Below, piece after piece: positions 34,308-42,372 of a DNA stretch of 64,000 nt. Position numbers and translations under genes: made by a program. Position 1 is the stretch's first letter. Every line of letters begins with the position of its first letter. The notes under the pieces are model-generated. The model was not told the DNA's origin, ran no database searches, and worked only from the letters and a program-made list of their open reading frames with translations. Origin of the DNA: Streptomyces sp. JB150 (GTDB lineage Bacteria > Actinomycetota > Actinomycetes > Streptomycetales > Streptomycetaceae); assembly GCF_011193355.1 (NCBI RefSeq), contig NZ_CP049780.1, positions 50,364-114,363 of the forward strand, written 5' to 3'.

Positions 34308-34952
34308 GTGTCCACAGCCGCTCCCGTGCGTGTCCCGCTGGTCAACGGCAGTTTCGAGCAGCCGCAGGTGACCGACCACGAGATTCTGCCGGACGCCTCG
34401 CAGCCGCAGGCACCCAAGCACGCACCCGGCTGGCGCACGACCGCGTCCGACCACAAGATCGAGCTGTGGCGTGACGGCTACCGGGGTGTGGAGGCCAAGG
34501 AAGGCAAGCAGTTCGCGGAGCTGAACGCCAACGAGGTATCCACGCTCTCCCAGGACCTGCCCACCACTCCGGGCACCAAGCTGTACTGGCGCCTGTGGCA
34601 CCGCGGCCGGCTCGGCTCGGACACCATGGTCCTCGACATCGGCGACCCTGGCGCCGAAGTTCCGCAGCAGCAGTTCACCGACGACAGGGCGTGGCGCCAC
34701 TACACCGGCACCTACACCGTCCCCCCGGGTCAGACCCTCACCCGGTTTGCGTTCCGCTCCGTCTCCGCGGTCGGCGGCAACCGGGGCATTGGCAATTTCC
34801 TGGACGACGGCCCCACACGCCCCGCCCAGACGCAGATCGTCGGATACACCGGCATCCGCGCCATCAAGATCAATGACTGGCGGCCGCGACCGAACCGGCC
34901 AAGGAAAGTCACCGAAAAGAACCCCTGCCCCGACCGGCGCCTGACCGCCTGA
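34308..34952 (+). CDS. Galactose-binding-fold (DUF642-like) protein without signal peptide
   Basis: 214 residues. VRVPLVNGSFEQPQVTDHEI, APGWRTTASDHKIELWRDGY, GKQFAELNANEVSTLSQDLP and GTKLYWRLWHRGRLGSDTMV form the 'vNGsFE.p....gW......iElw......G.qfaELna...s.lyQdl.t.pG..l....HrgR.g.D.m' pattern of carbohydrate/jelly-roll domains of the DUF642 type. GTG 34308 has GGGGGA six bases upstream. There is no signal peptide from this start. After about residue 170 the sequence (GNRGIGNFLDDGP ...) degenerates into a basic tail lacking the usual end. Related in theme to the two genes at 35113 and 36000. Confidence 0.7.
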   Translation: MSTAAPVRVPLVNGSFEQPQVTDHEILPDASQPQAPKHAPGWRTTASDHKIELWRDGYRGVEAKEGKQFAELNANEVSTLSQDLPTTPGTKLYWRLWHRGRLGSDTMVLDIGDPGAEVPQQQFTDDRAWRHYTGTYTVPPGQTLTRFAFRSVSAVGGNRGIGNFLDDGPTRPAQTQIVGYTGIRAIKINDWRPRPNRPRKVTEKNPCPDRRLTA

Positions 34953-35112
34953 CCGGCGGACGACTCCTCACCCTTCGCACAAGAAGAACCCCCCGCCCCC
35001 CGCTCGCCCGCCGGGGTGCCAGCCCCGTCCGGCCGGAGCGCCCACCCTGCCCGCCCCGCCCCACCGCATGTTCCGCTCCCACCCACTGCACGCCTTCTCC
35101 AAGGAGGATCCC

Positions 35113-35691
35113 ATGCCGCTCAAGCGTGTCCTGGTCACCGCGGCCACGGTCGCCGCCGTGTTCACCGCCACCGGCGGCGCAACAGCCGCCCCGGTCCCCG
35201 ACTTCGGTAACGGAGGCTTCGAATCCCCCACCGTACCGGCGAACAGCTACCTGATCGTCCCCGCAGGAAGCTCCCTCGGCCCCTGGCAAGTCACGGCTGG
35301 CGCCGTCGACCTGGTCGACGACGGATTCTGGCAGGCGGCCGAGGGCCAGCAGAGCGTCGACCTCAACACCAGGGGCGACGGCCCCGGCACGGTGGCGCAG
35401 ACCTTCACCACCATCCCCGGAGACCCCTACACGGTCACCTACTCCCTGGCCGGCAACCCCGACGGTCCCCCGGCGGTGAAGACCGGCCAGGCCCTCGTCA
35501 ACGGTGAGGCCGTACAGGACTTCTCCTTCGACATCACCGGCAAGAGCCGCAGCAACATGGGCTACGAGATGCGGAAGTTCGCCTTCGTGGCCAAGAACCC
35601 CACCACCACACTCAGCTTCGCCAGCACCACCTCCAGTCTCCGGTTCGGACCGGTCATCGACAACGTGCAGGTCAACACCTGCGGCTGCTGA
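35113..35691 (+). CDS. Secreted choice-of-anchor C / DUF642-like protein
   Basis: 192 residues. Signal peptide MPLKRVLVTAATVAAVFTAT ... ATAA. Mature protein starts DFGNGGFESPTVPANSYLIV, with GPWQVTAGAVDLVDDGFWQA, GQQSVDLNTRGDGPGTVAQT and PYTVTYSLAGNP, the TIGR04362-type choice-of-anchor C domain, a jelly-roll fold. GPVIDNVQVNTCGC closes it. No anchor follows, so it should be released. AAGGAGG is placed six bases ahead of ATG 35113. It is followed by a strong hairpin and by a paralogue at 36000. Confidence 0.85.
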   Translation: MPLKRVLVTAATVAAVFTATGGATAAPVPDFGNGGFESPTVPANSYLIVPAGSSLGPWQVTAGAVDLVDDGFWQAAEGQQSVDLNTRGDGPGTVAQTFTTIPGDPYTVTYSLAGNPDGPPAVKTGQALVNGEAVQDFSFDITGKSRSNMGYEMRKFAFVAKNPTTTLSFASTTSSLRFGPVIDNVQVNTCGC

Positions 35692-35743
35692 TCCGGCAGC
35701 AGACCCCGCCTCCCCTCCGGACATCGATCGGGGCCACGTCGCA

Positions 35744-35789
35744 GGCCGGGTGGGGTGCAGGCCGAAAAGGGCCGGCACCCCACCCGGCC
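35744..35789. terminator. Long hairpin terminator between the two choice-of-anchor genes
   Basis: GGCCGGGTGGGGTGC (35744-35758) pairs perfectly with GCACCCCACCCGGCC (35775-35789); the 16-base loop can itself pair through GGCC. It lies 52 bases after the stop of the first gene. Confidence 0.8.
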
Positions 35790-35999
35790 CCTGCGGCGAA
35801 CGCATAGCGCACCCCACCGGTGTCGCTCGCGGCCTGCCGGACCGGCGCACGCGAGCAGGCGGACACGTCCGACGCCCCACGCGTACCCGCCTTCCGCCTC
35901 CCGCCGCCCAAGCGGAACCGGAAGAAGGCCGAAGCCGGCGAAACGACACAGACCTCACCCCTCCTCGTCATCCCGTCCCTCACCACCAGGAGACAATCC

Positions 36000-36581
36000 A
36001 TGTTGCTCGCGTGTGCCTGCATCACCGCGATCGCGGCCACCAGCCTCTTCACCACCACCGGCACCGCGGCCGCCGCCCCCACTGCCGGCGGCCTCGACAA
36101 CGGCAGCTTCGAATCCCCCGTGCTGACGGCGAAAACCTTCAAAGTTCTGCGCGTGGGGGAGTCCATCGGCCCGTGGCAGATCACCTCCGGAGCCGCGGAT
36201 CTGATCGGCACCGGCTTCTGGCAGGCAGCCGAGGGCGGCCAGTCCGTCGACCTGAACGCCGGAGAACCCGCGACTCTGGCACAGACCTTCACCACCGTCC
36301 CGGGCGAGGCCTACACGGTGACCTACGCCCTGGCCGGCAACCCGGCAGCGACCCCGCGGGTCAAGACCGGCAAGGTCCTCGTCGACGGCCAGAGCGTCCA
36401 GGACTTCTCCTTCGACACCGCCGGCAAGTCCTTCGGTGCCATGGGCTACGTCAACCAGCGTTTCGCCTTCATCGCCCGCACCGACACCACCACCCTCGCC
36501 TTCGCCAGCACCACCTCCTCCACACCCGGAGGCCCCGTCATCGACAACGTACGAGTCCACCCCTGCAGCTGCGGAACCTGA
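36000..36581 (+). CDS. Secreted choice-of-anchor C / DUF642-like protein, paralogue
   Basis: 193 residues, strongly similar to the protein at 35113: GGLDNGSFESPVLTAKTFKV, GPWQITSGAADLIGTGFWQA, GQSVDLNAGEPATLAQTFTT and GPVIDNVRVHPCSC follow the same order. The signal peptide is short (MLLACACITAIAATSLFTTT GTAAA). CAGGAGA lies seven bases before ATG 36000; the upstream in-frame extension is not signal-like. The signal peptides and leader DNA differ much more than the mature domains, suggesting the mature part is under selection. Extracellular; ligand unknown. Confidence 0.84.
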   Translation: MLLACACITAIAATSLFTTTGTAAAAPTAGGLDNGSFESPVLTAKTFKVLRVGESIGPWQITSGAADLIGTGFWQAAEGGQSVDLNAGEPATLAQTFTTVPGEAYTVTYALAGNPAATPRVKTGKVLVDGQSVQDFSFDTAGKSFGAMGYVNQRFAFIARTDTTTLAFASTTSSTPGGPVIDNVRVHPCSCGT

Positions 36582-36928
36582 GGTCTTCAACCGGTGACCT
36601 GGGGCCGCGCAGCGTCGACCTCACCCGAGCCGGCTACACCACCATAACCCACCACCCCACCCACACCCCCACCACCCTCATCCTCGCCCAATAAACATTT
36701 CACGACCGCCGAACTCGGCAGCGCACACAAAAAGGGCCTCCGCCATTCCGAAGAAAGGCGCAAGCCCATCTGGTAAGCCCGTCACCGAACTGAATGTCCC
36801 CGAAGCCCTCCCCCCACGCCCTCATCCTCAAGGGATCGTTCCACCCGCCGCGCCCAGCCGTCGGAGAAGTCGGCCAGGGCGCGGCGTCGCTGTTTCTGGT
36901 GGCGAAGTGGCGGGCGGCTGTACGGCTC
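36582..36928. other. Intergenic region between convergent genes
   Basis: 347 bases. Contains an A-rich run near 36690-36735 and no gene, clear hairpin or repeat that I can support. It holds the ends of two convergent transcripts. Confidence 0.4.
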
Positions 36929-37156
36929 TCAGGCGGTGAGGAGTGAGTCGTCCGTGGGACGGGCGCCAGGCAGTCGGTAGCGCGCGGCGACGAGGGCGGA
37001 GTCGATGTCGCGGGTGCCGGTGGCCACACACAGGGTGTAGGTGACGTCCTCCAGACGCCGACGCGCCTCCGGGCTGCCGTTCTCGGCGTGCAGCGCGCGC
37101 AGCGTCTCGTACTGCTCGATCAGGTTCTCCAGCACGGCCGGGTGTGCCATCAGCAT
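36929..37156 (-). CDS. DUF5133 family protein
   Basis: 75 residues: MLMAHPAVLENLIEQYETLR, SPEARRRLEDVTYTLCVATG TRDID and LPGARPTDDSLLT. This is the complete short DUF5133 pattern known from streptomycetes (MLMxHPxVL..L...Y..l.a......ar.RL.D..YTLCv.TGtr). GGGAGA lies about eight bases upstream of the ATG. Soluble helical protein; the family often lies near regulatory genes but has no assigned function. Confidence 0.85.
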   Translation of the reverse strand: MLMAHPAVLENLIEQYETLRALHAENGSPEARRRLEDVTYTLCVATGTRDIDSALVAARYRLPGARPTDDSLLTA

Positions 37157-37395
37157 CGGGGAGTCTCCCTTGTCACTGCCATTTACACGAGTCGTTCACG
37201 CGATCATGTGCCCCGAGTCCGGGCACCTATCCCTGCTTCCTCCGGGTTGGCCGGCCGGGACTCGAGGGCGGGAAGCGGAGTCGGTCGTCGGGCTGCGCCC
37301 GGCCGCCCTGCTGCTTAGCTGCTCTGCTGCTCCGCCTCTGCTGCTCTGCCGTCGCGGCTCCCCCAAGTCAGCCGCCCCATCGCACACATGATCCT

Positions 37396-37425
37396 TTGTC
37401 TGCCGCATCACTGCCTCCCTACGGT
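37396..37425 (+). promoter_or_regulatory. Promoter for a leaderless metallophosphoesterase transcript
   Basis: TTGTCT (37396-37401) and TACGGT (37420-37425) are spaced by 18 bases; the -10 box ends seven bases before ATG 37433, and no ribosome site is present. This fits leaderless transcription. Confidence 0.4.
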
Positions 37426-37432
37426 CTTCCGC

Positions 37433-38435
37433 ATGCGGCGTACGGTCATCATCGGCGATATCCACGGCTGCTTCGACGAGCTGCTCCAACTGCTCGATGA
37501 AGTCGACATCCAACCGGACGACTTGCTGATCGGCGTCGGCGATCTGGTCGACCGCGACCCAGCGCCGGGTGCGGTGGTCGGGCATTTTCGTGAGCGGCCG
37601 AACTCGGTCGTGGTCATGGGCAATCATGAGCGGAAGCACGTGCGCGGTATTTTCTCTCACGCACAAGAAATCACGCGCTTGCAACTCGGCGACCACTACG
37701 CCGAAACGGTCGAGTGGATGCGGACTTGCCGTACTACTTCGAGGACGAGCACGTCCGTGTGGTCCACGCCGCGATGCTGTCCGGGATTCCTCTGCCCGAC
37801 CAGCGGGAGGCAATCCTCTGCGGCACGACGAGGGGCGAACGCGAACTCGCGGCACTGTTTCCGGACAGCCACTGGTACGAGCACTACACCGATGTCAAGC
37901 CGGTGGTGTTCGGCCATCACGTCACCGGCCGGAACCGATGATCCGCGGCGGCAGGATTTTCGGTCTCGACACCGGTGCCTGCCACGGCTGGAACCTGACC
38001 GCGCTGTGCCTCCCGGAATTCAGGGTCCATTCGGTGAAGGCGCGAGCGGACCACTGGTCGGCGATGAAGCGCCAGTGGCAGTTGCCCGTCCTGAAAACCA
38101 GGCCCTGGCAGGACGCCACCTGGCCGGAGCTGGCCCATGCGGTGAAGCGGTACTCCTCGATGTCCGGCCCAGCGGCGCGGCGCTGGCTGGAGGAGGTCCA
38201 AGAGTGGGCCGCGGGGCTGCGGGCGACGATCCCCACCCTGGCCGCCACAGCGCGCCGACTCGCCGACGGACTCTCCGTGGACGCGATGCGTGGGCATCCT
38301 GCTGCGAAGGTTCTCTTCCAAGCCCGTGACCGCCGCCTCGACCGGGCCGGTCTGGCCAGGCAGTGCCCGACACCGGGCAGGACGATCGAACTGGCAGCCG
38401 CACTGGGCCTGACGCTCGAGATGCTGCCCGACTGA
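37433..38435 (+). pseudogene. Metallophosphoesterase (ApaH/PP2A-like), split over three frames
   Basis: Frame 1 (ATG 37433 to about 37717) has MRRTVIIGDIHGCFDELLQL, GVGDLVDRDPAPG and MGNHERKH: the GDxHG, GDxxDR and GNHE metal motifs of calcineurin-type phosphatases. Frame 2 (about 37718-37935) continues DLPYYFEDEHVRVVHAAMLS and VVFGHHVTGRN, giving the GHH motif. Frame 3 (37938-38435) reads MIRGGRIFGLDTGACHGWNL and then a C-terminal domain ending LAAALGLTLEMLPD. Both junctions are one-base losses in the same direction. All active-site motifs survive, so decay is recent or the breaks are sequencing errors. GC content and codon bias are lower than in neighbours. Confidence 0.8.
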
Positions 38436-38481
38436 ACTTCAGCCAGACGGATGGCTCTCGCCGGCCGCGGGGGCGCAGTCG

Positions 38482-38955
38482 TCAGGGCGTGGTGCGGCCG
38501 GCGATGTCTGCGCCGGGGTCGTCGGCCAGCGCGATCAGAACGGTGACACGTTTGCCGACCGGTTCCCGGCGTACCTCGTACGCCTGGCTGACCGCGAGGG
38601 TGATCTCCAGTCCGTGACGGCCGATGCGCTGCGGGTCGGTGGCGGCAATATCCGGCAGCACCGGGTCGCTGTCCCACACGGACACCCGTACCGCGCCCTG
38701 GATGATCTGCAGGTCCAGCATGAGGGGGCCGGGCGCGTACTTCACCGCGTTGGTGACCAGCTCGCTGACCACCAGCTGGGTCATGCCCATCGCCCGCTCG
38801 GACACCGGCAGACCGTGCACGGCCTGGACCTCGGTGAGGAAGCCGATGGCCAGATGCCGGGCGGCCCCGATGCACGAAGGGTCGCCGTCATAGGCAACCG
38901 ACACCGACAGCACGTCCTGTGTTTTCCGTCCTTCGTCCCCCGCGGCCTGCTCCAT
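38482..38955 (-). CDS. Anti-sigma/serine kinase-type ATP-binding protein (HATPase_c_2)
   Basis: 157 residues. GHKL-fold kinase domain of the RsbW/SpoIIAB type: AARHLAIGFLTEVQAVHG, TQLVVSELVTNAVKYAPGPL (N box, E..TNAvkya), VSVWDSDP (D box, reading WDSDP) and RIGRHGLEITLAVSQAYEVR (G-rich lid). Such proteins inhibit a sigma factor or phosphorylate STAS proteins. ATG 38955 is used, with GGGCGGG upstream; a GTG at 38973 is possible. The divergent neighbour at 39157 is a STAS protein and another STAS gene lies at 40409, so a partner-switching set is likely. Confidence 0.85.
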   Translation of the reverse strand: MEQAAGDEGRKTQDVLSVSVAYDGDPSCIGAARHLAIGFLTEVQAVHGLPVSERAMGMTQLVVSELVTNAVKYAPGPLMLDLQIIQGAVRVSVWDSDPVLPDIAATDPQRIGRHGLEITLAVSQAYEVRREPVGKRVTVLIALADDPGADIAGRTTP

Positions 38956-39156
38956 GCGCCCGCCCTGTCTCACGTGATCGTCACACGAACATCACCGTGT
39001 GTCCCGAAAGCATCGCACGGTCCCTTCCCGGCTGCCCCGGTCCAGGTGATTCCAGCCCGAGCCGACCCGGTTGACATCAGGGGGAGGCATACGCTTGCGT
39101 GGAGCAGCGGCCTCGCAGCAGTGAAGGTGGCACCGACGACCCCGACGGAGACGCCC

Positions 39157-39513
39157 ATGAGCGAGATCCGCCTGTCCGTCTCCCAGCGCACCACCGCCGA
39201 CGGCGTGCACGTCGTCGCCTTGGCCGGGGCCATCGACCACACCACGGCCGGTGTCTTCCATGAGGCCCTGACCCTGCCGCCCGACTCCGCCCCCCACGCG
39301 GTCATCGACTTCCACCACGTCACCTTCATGGACTCCAGCGGCATCAACGTCCTGGTCGCCGCCCACAACACCGCCCGCGCCCACGGCGGCTCACTGCGCC
39401 TGGCCGCCGCCCCCCGGCGCGTCCTCGACCTGCTGCACATCGTCGGCCTCGACACGCTCCTCCCCCTCCATCCCACCCTCGAAGAGGCCCTGGCACCCCC
39501 TTCCACCGTCTGA
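39157..39513 (+). CDS. STAS domain anti-anti-sigma factor
   Basis: 118 residues. VHVVALAGAIDHTTAGVFHE, HAVIDFHHVTFMDSSGINVL and LAAAPRRVLDLLHIVGLDTL are the STAS core; MDSSG holds the conserved phosphorylatable serine. ATG 39157 follows CGGAGACG. It should bind the divergent HATPase at 38482 when unphosphorylated. The PAS-SpoIIE phosphatase at 8091 is of the right class to dephosphorylate such a protein. Confidence 0.9.
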   Translation: MSEIRLSVSQRTTADGVHVVALAGAIDHTTAGVFHEALTLPPDSAPHAVIDFHHVTFMDSSGINVLVAAHNTARAHGGSLRLAAAPRRVLDLLHIVGLDTLLPLHPTLEEALAPPSTV

Positions 39514-39779
39514 GCCCACGTCTCGCCCGCCGGGCTCGCCCCCTGCCCACCGCTCGGCGCTACGCCGCGGCCGACGGCTCCTGGGCAGCGGGGTGTCCCA
39601 GCCGGCCGGCCGGTGAGAAGTGACGGGGTCGACTCGTGCGATGGGGCGGCCTGTGCGACAGTCGGCATCCGTCGTTAGAGCGCCTCCGTCAGCGGTTCGC
39701 GTTCCGCCACCGTATGGGGCGGCCCATCGGGGGCATTCGGACAGCGGAACATACGGCTCCTCCCCGGGGAGGGACGACC

Positions 39780-39956
39780 ATGCTGGCGATCATCTCCGCG
39801 ATCCTTTTCTTCATCGCCTTCATCCTCGGCGCAGCGGACATCGAGACCGACGACCTCTTCAGCGCCACCAACCTCATGCTGCTCGGCCTCACCCTGCTGG
39901 CCCTTCACGTAGCGGGACTGGGCTCGGGGGGGTCGACCTTCGGCCGCAGGCGCTGA
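39780..39956 (+). CDS. Small two-helix membrane protein (paralogue of 22068)
   Basis: 58 residues: MLAIISAILFFIAFILGAAD and SATNLMLLGLTLLALHVAGL, with a polar loop IETDDLF and a GRRR tail. The alignment with the 55-residue protein at 22068 is gapless through the two helices and the loop. GGGGAGGGACG precedes ATG 39780 by a few bases. Two copies 17 kb apart in one genome suggest a small conserved family; function unknown. Confidence 0.8.
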   Translation: MLAIISAILFFIAFILGAADIETDDLFSATNLMLLGLTLLALHVAGLGSGGSTFGRRR

Positions 39957-40350
39957 CCAGGCGGTACTGGCCAGGCGGCGCGCCCCGTCCGACCGCGGAC
40001 GCCGCACCCTCACCGGGGCCGCCCACCGAAAGACCTGACCGTTCCGTGCGGGCGCGGTCTGGTCTGAGGTCTGCCTTCGACCGCGCCCCGCCCGTGTGAT
40101 CCACGCGTCGCAGTACCCGCCGCTCCTCCGCCTTCTTCCGCTGCCTCGCCGCTGGAGGTCATCGCCGAGGTGCCGGGACGCCTCCTTTGCAAGGGCTTGA
40201 TGGCGGCCGGTGCCCGATCTGTGCGACGTTGGACGGACAACCAGCCTGGTTCGGTAGGAGGCCCCGCGCCGCCCCGAAGGTCACCTCGAGTGGCCGGGAC
40301 GCGGTACGGGTTGTCTTGCTCGACTGTGCGTGGCCCCACGTCACGCGCTT

Positions 40351-40374
40351 GATACCCCCAGCCCAGGGGGTGTC
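40351..40374 (+). promoter_or_regulatory. Leader hairpin upstream of the STAS gene
   Basis: GATACCCCC (40351-40359) pairs with GGGGGTGTC (40366-40374), one T-G wobble, six-base loop AGCCCA. It ends 34 bases before the ATG of the STAS gene at 40409. It could be a terminator for upstream transcription or an mRNA leader element. Confidence 0.4.
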
Positions 40375-40408
40375 GATGGGCTCGACCCACGGAAACGAGG
40401 GGCGAACC

Positions 40409-40729
40409 ATGAACGACCTCACCGTCACCGCGCACCAGCACGCCGACCGCACCGTCATCACCGTGGCCGGGGAGATGGATCTCGCCTCGTGCCACGCTCT
40501 CGAAGAGGTGACCCTGACCATCCCCCTCGACGGCAAGACCTTGCACGTGGAGATGTCCGGGGTGTCCTTCATGGACTCCACCGGCCTGAACCTGCTGCTC
40601 AAGCTGCGCCGCCGCCTCATGGCAGAAGGCGGCCGGCTCCTCGTCACCGGCCTTCGGCAACAGCCCGCCGGCGTGCTGCGTGTGACCGAGGCCGACACCC
40701 TGCTCACCCCCGACGCCGCCCACGCCTGA
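40409..40729 (+). CDS. STAS domain anti-anti-sigma factor
   Basis: 106 residues: RTVITVAGEMDLASCHALEE, LHVEMSGVSFMDSTGLNLLL and LLVTGLRQQPAGVLRVTEAD give a complete STAS fold; MDSTG carries the regulatory serine. GAGGGG lies eight bases before ATG 40409. Second STAS protein within 1.3 kb, differing from the first at the C-terminal half, so the two may have different partners. The 450 bases before it (39957-40408) contain no gene apart from the hairpin. Confidence 0.9.
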   Translation: MNDLTVTAHQHADRTVITVAGEMDLASCHALEEVTLTIPLDGKTLHVEMSGVSFMDSTGLNLLLKLRRRLMAEGGRLLVTGLRQQPAGVLRVTEADTLLTPDAAHA

Positions 40730-41016
40730 CACCCCGCACACCGCCGTCTGCCCAGCGCCGGGTGACCGCATCGACGTCTCCGTTGCCGTACACGAGAGCT
40801 CCCGTCGGGACCGCGGAGCCGTCGGCTCGGCTCGGGCGTGGTGAGGGGAACGGGGCGGCAAGGGCGGTGTCCCGTGGGTGACGGCGATGCCGTCCGACGT
40901 GACGTGCGGGGCGCTCGCTGGTCGAGGGTGAGGAGCGAAGGCGCTCAGTCCTCATCTCGGCCCCCATCTGGGAGCGGGCGGGCGGGTGGACGGGGAACTG
41001 CTCATCGTGGCTTCGC

Positions 41017-41454
41017 TCAGGCCGCGATCATGTGGCTCCGCGCCGTCGGGCGGTGCCCGCAGTCGGCGGGCCGCAGGACGCGGGTGGCGAGCCGGAGGCG
41101 GGTGGCGGCGGCCGCGCACCGGAAGGCGTGGAACCGGTGCAGGACGGCTTCGCGCTGCGCGGCGGACCCGACCGGGCCGTCGAGCACGAGGTCCATACGG
41201 TGCCGCTCCTCGGGCGAGCCGTCCGGGGCGAGGTGGGTGACCCGGAAGGAGCACAGAAGACCGCGGGCGGGCAGGCGCAGCAGGCCGCACTGGATGCGGC
41301 TCTCGGGGTAGTGCACCTCGATCGTGTCCTCCACGCAGGACACGCACAGGGCGGGGGCGACGCGCGGATCGCACATCATGAGCGCGAAGCGCGGGGCCAG
41401 CCCGCGGACCAGGGCGGGGCGCGGCCGCGACCGCCCTGCGACGGATTCGTTCAT
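41017..41454 (-). CDS. Unknown protein at the left edge of the biosynthetic cluster
   Basis: 145 residues starting MNESVAGRSRPRPALVRGLA, with PALCVSCVEDTIEVHYPESR, LLCSFRVTHLAPDGSPEERH and VLHRFHAFRCAAAATRLRLA. Several cysteines, no signal peptide or membrane helix. GGAGGAAGG lies directly upstream of ATG 41454. The strand pattern in the middle suggests a small beta-rich domain. It follows the crotonase on the same strand after 87 bases, so it probably belongs to the divergent arm of the cluster. Not recognised. Confidence 0.6.
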   Translation of the reverse strand: MNESVAGRSRPRPALVRGLAPRFALMMCDPRVAPALCVSCVEDTIEVHYPESRIQCGLLRLPARGLLCSFRVTHLAPDGSPEERHRMDLVLDGPVGSAAQREAVLHRFHAFRCAAAATRLRLATRVLRPADCGHRPTARSHMIAA

Positions 41455-41541
41455 GTGCCTTCCTCCTCGAGGTTCGGTGCCGTTGGGGATCCCGTCGGGG
41501 GACGCGGAGGGACGCCTGGGGCCAGTCGGCGGGGCAGGTGT

Positions 41542-42372
41542 TCAGGGGGCGGCCGTGCTCCGGAGGTGGGTGTCTGCGCCGGGGGCGGCCGGGCGCCGCA
41601 GCCGGGCGGCCATGGCCTCGCTCAGGCCGTCGGGTCCGGTATGGACGCCGTTCCAGTGCGCGCAGTGGTCGAGACCGCGTCGCGTACCGTCCTGGTGGAC
41701 GAGGTCGAGGGTGCGCTTGATGCCCTCCATGACGTGCGCGGGATGCCGGCGCAGGTCGTCGGTCAGTTCCCGCGCTGCCCGGCGCAGTGCCGTCGCGTCC
41801 GGGTACAGGTCGTTGACCAGGCCGATGCGCAGTGCCCGGGCCGCGTCGACGGTACGGCCGGTGAACGCCAGCTCCCGCAGGTGTCCCTGGTTGATCAGCA
41901 GCGGCAGCCGTTGCAGTCCGCCGAGGTCGGCGACGATGCCCAGTTCGGCCTCCGGCAGGGCGAACCGGGCGCTGCGGGTGGCGTAGCGGATGTCACAGGC
42001 GGCGGCCAGTTCGAGGGCGGCCCCGGTGCACTCGCCCTCGATGAGCGCGACGACGGGTTTGGGGCAGTCGGCGACGGCGCTCACCGCTCGCTGGAGGAGA
42101 CGCACGTCCTCGTCCATGAAGGCGGCGTTCCCCGAGCGCTGGGCCCTGCGCAGTCGTACGACGTACCACCGCAGGTCCATGCCCACGGAGAACGTGCCAC
42201 CTGCGCCGGTGAGGGCGATGGCGCGGATGTCGTCGCGTCGGCGGGCGCCTTCCATGAAGGCGTGCAGTTGCTCCCAGAAGGAGCCGCCGAGCGCGTTCCC
42301 GGTGCCGCTGCCGGCCACGGTGAGGAGGGCGAGGCCGTCCTCGACCGTGCTGTGGAAGGGCGCGTCGCTCAT
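41542..42372 (-). CDS. Enoyl-CoA hydratase/isomerase (crotonase) family protein
   Basis: 276 residues, normal crotonase length. FSVGMDLRWYV and VVALIEGECTGAALELAAAC DIRYAT form the oxyanion/acyl-binding region, followed by FALPEAELGIVADLGGLQRL and ALRIGLVNDLY. The usual second catalytic Glu position reads Asp in VADLGG. ATG 42372 overlaps the stop of the acetyltransferase gene (ATGA), so the two are co-translated. In this cluster it could hydrate or hydrolyse an acyl thioester, possibly carrier-bound; substrate unknown. Confidence 0.88.
   Translation of the reverse strand: MSDAPFHSTVEDGLALLTVAGSGTGNALGGSFWEQLHAFMEGARRRDDIRAIALTGAGGTFSVGMDLRWYVVRLRRAQRSGNAAFMDEDVRLLQRAVSAVADCPKPVVALIEGECTGAALELAAACDIRYATRSARFALPEAELGIVADLGGLQRLPLLINQGHLRELAFTGRTVDAARALRIGLVNDLYPDATALRRAARELTDDLRRHPAHVMEGIKRTLDLVHQDGTRRGLDHCAHWNGVHTGPDGLSEAMAARLRRPAAPGADTHLRSTAAP

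Noticed and set aside
38614..39156. Long N-terminal extension of the STAS gene at 39157
   Set aside because: The upstream frame runs antisense through the HATPase gene; the STAS domain starts normally at ATG 39157 with its own ribosome site.
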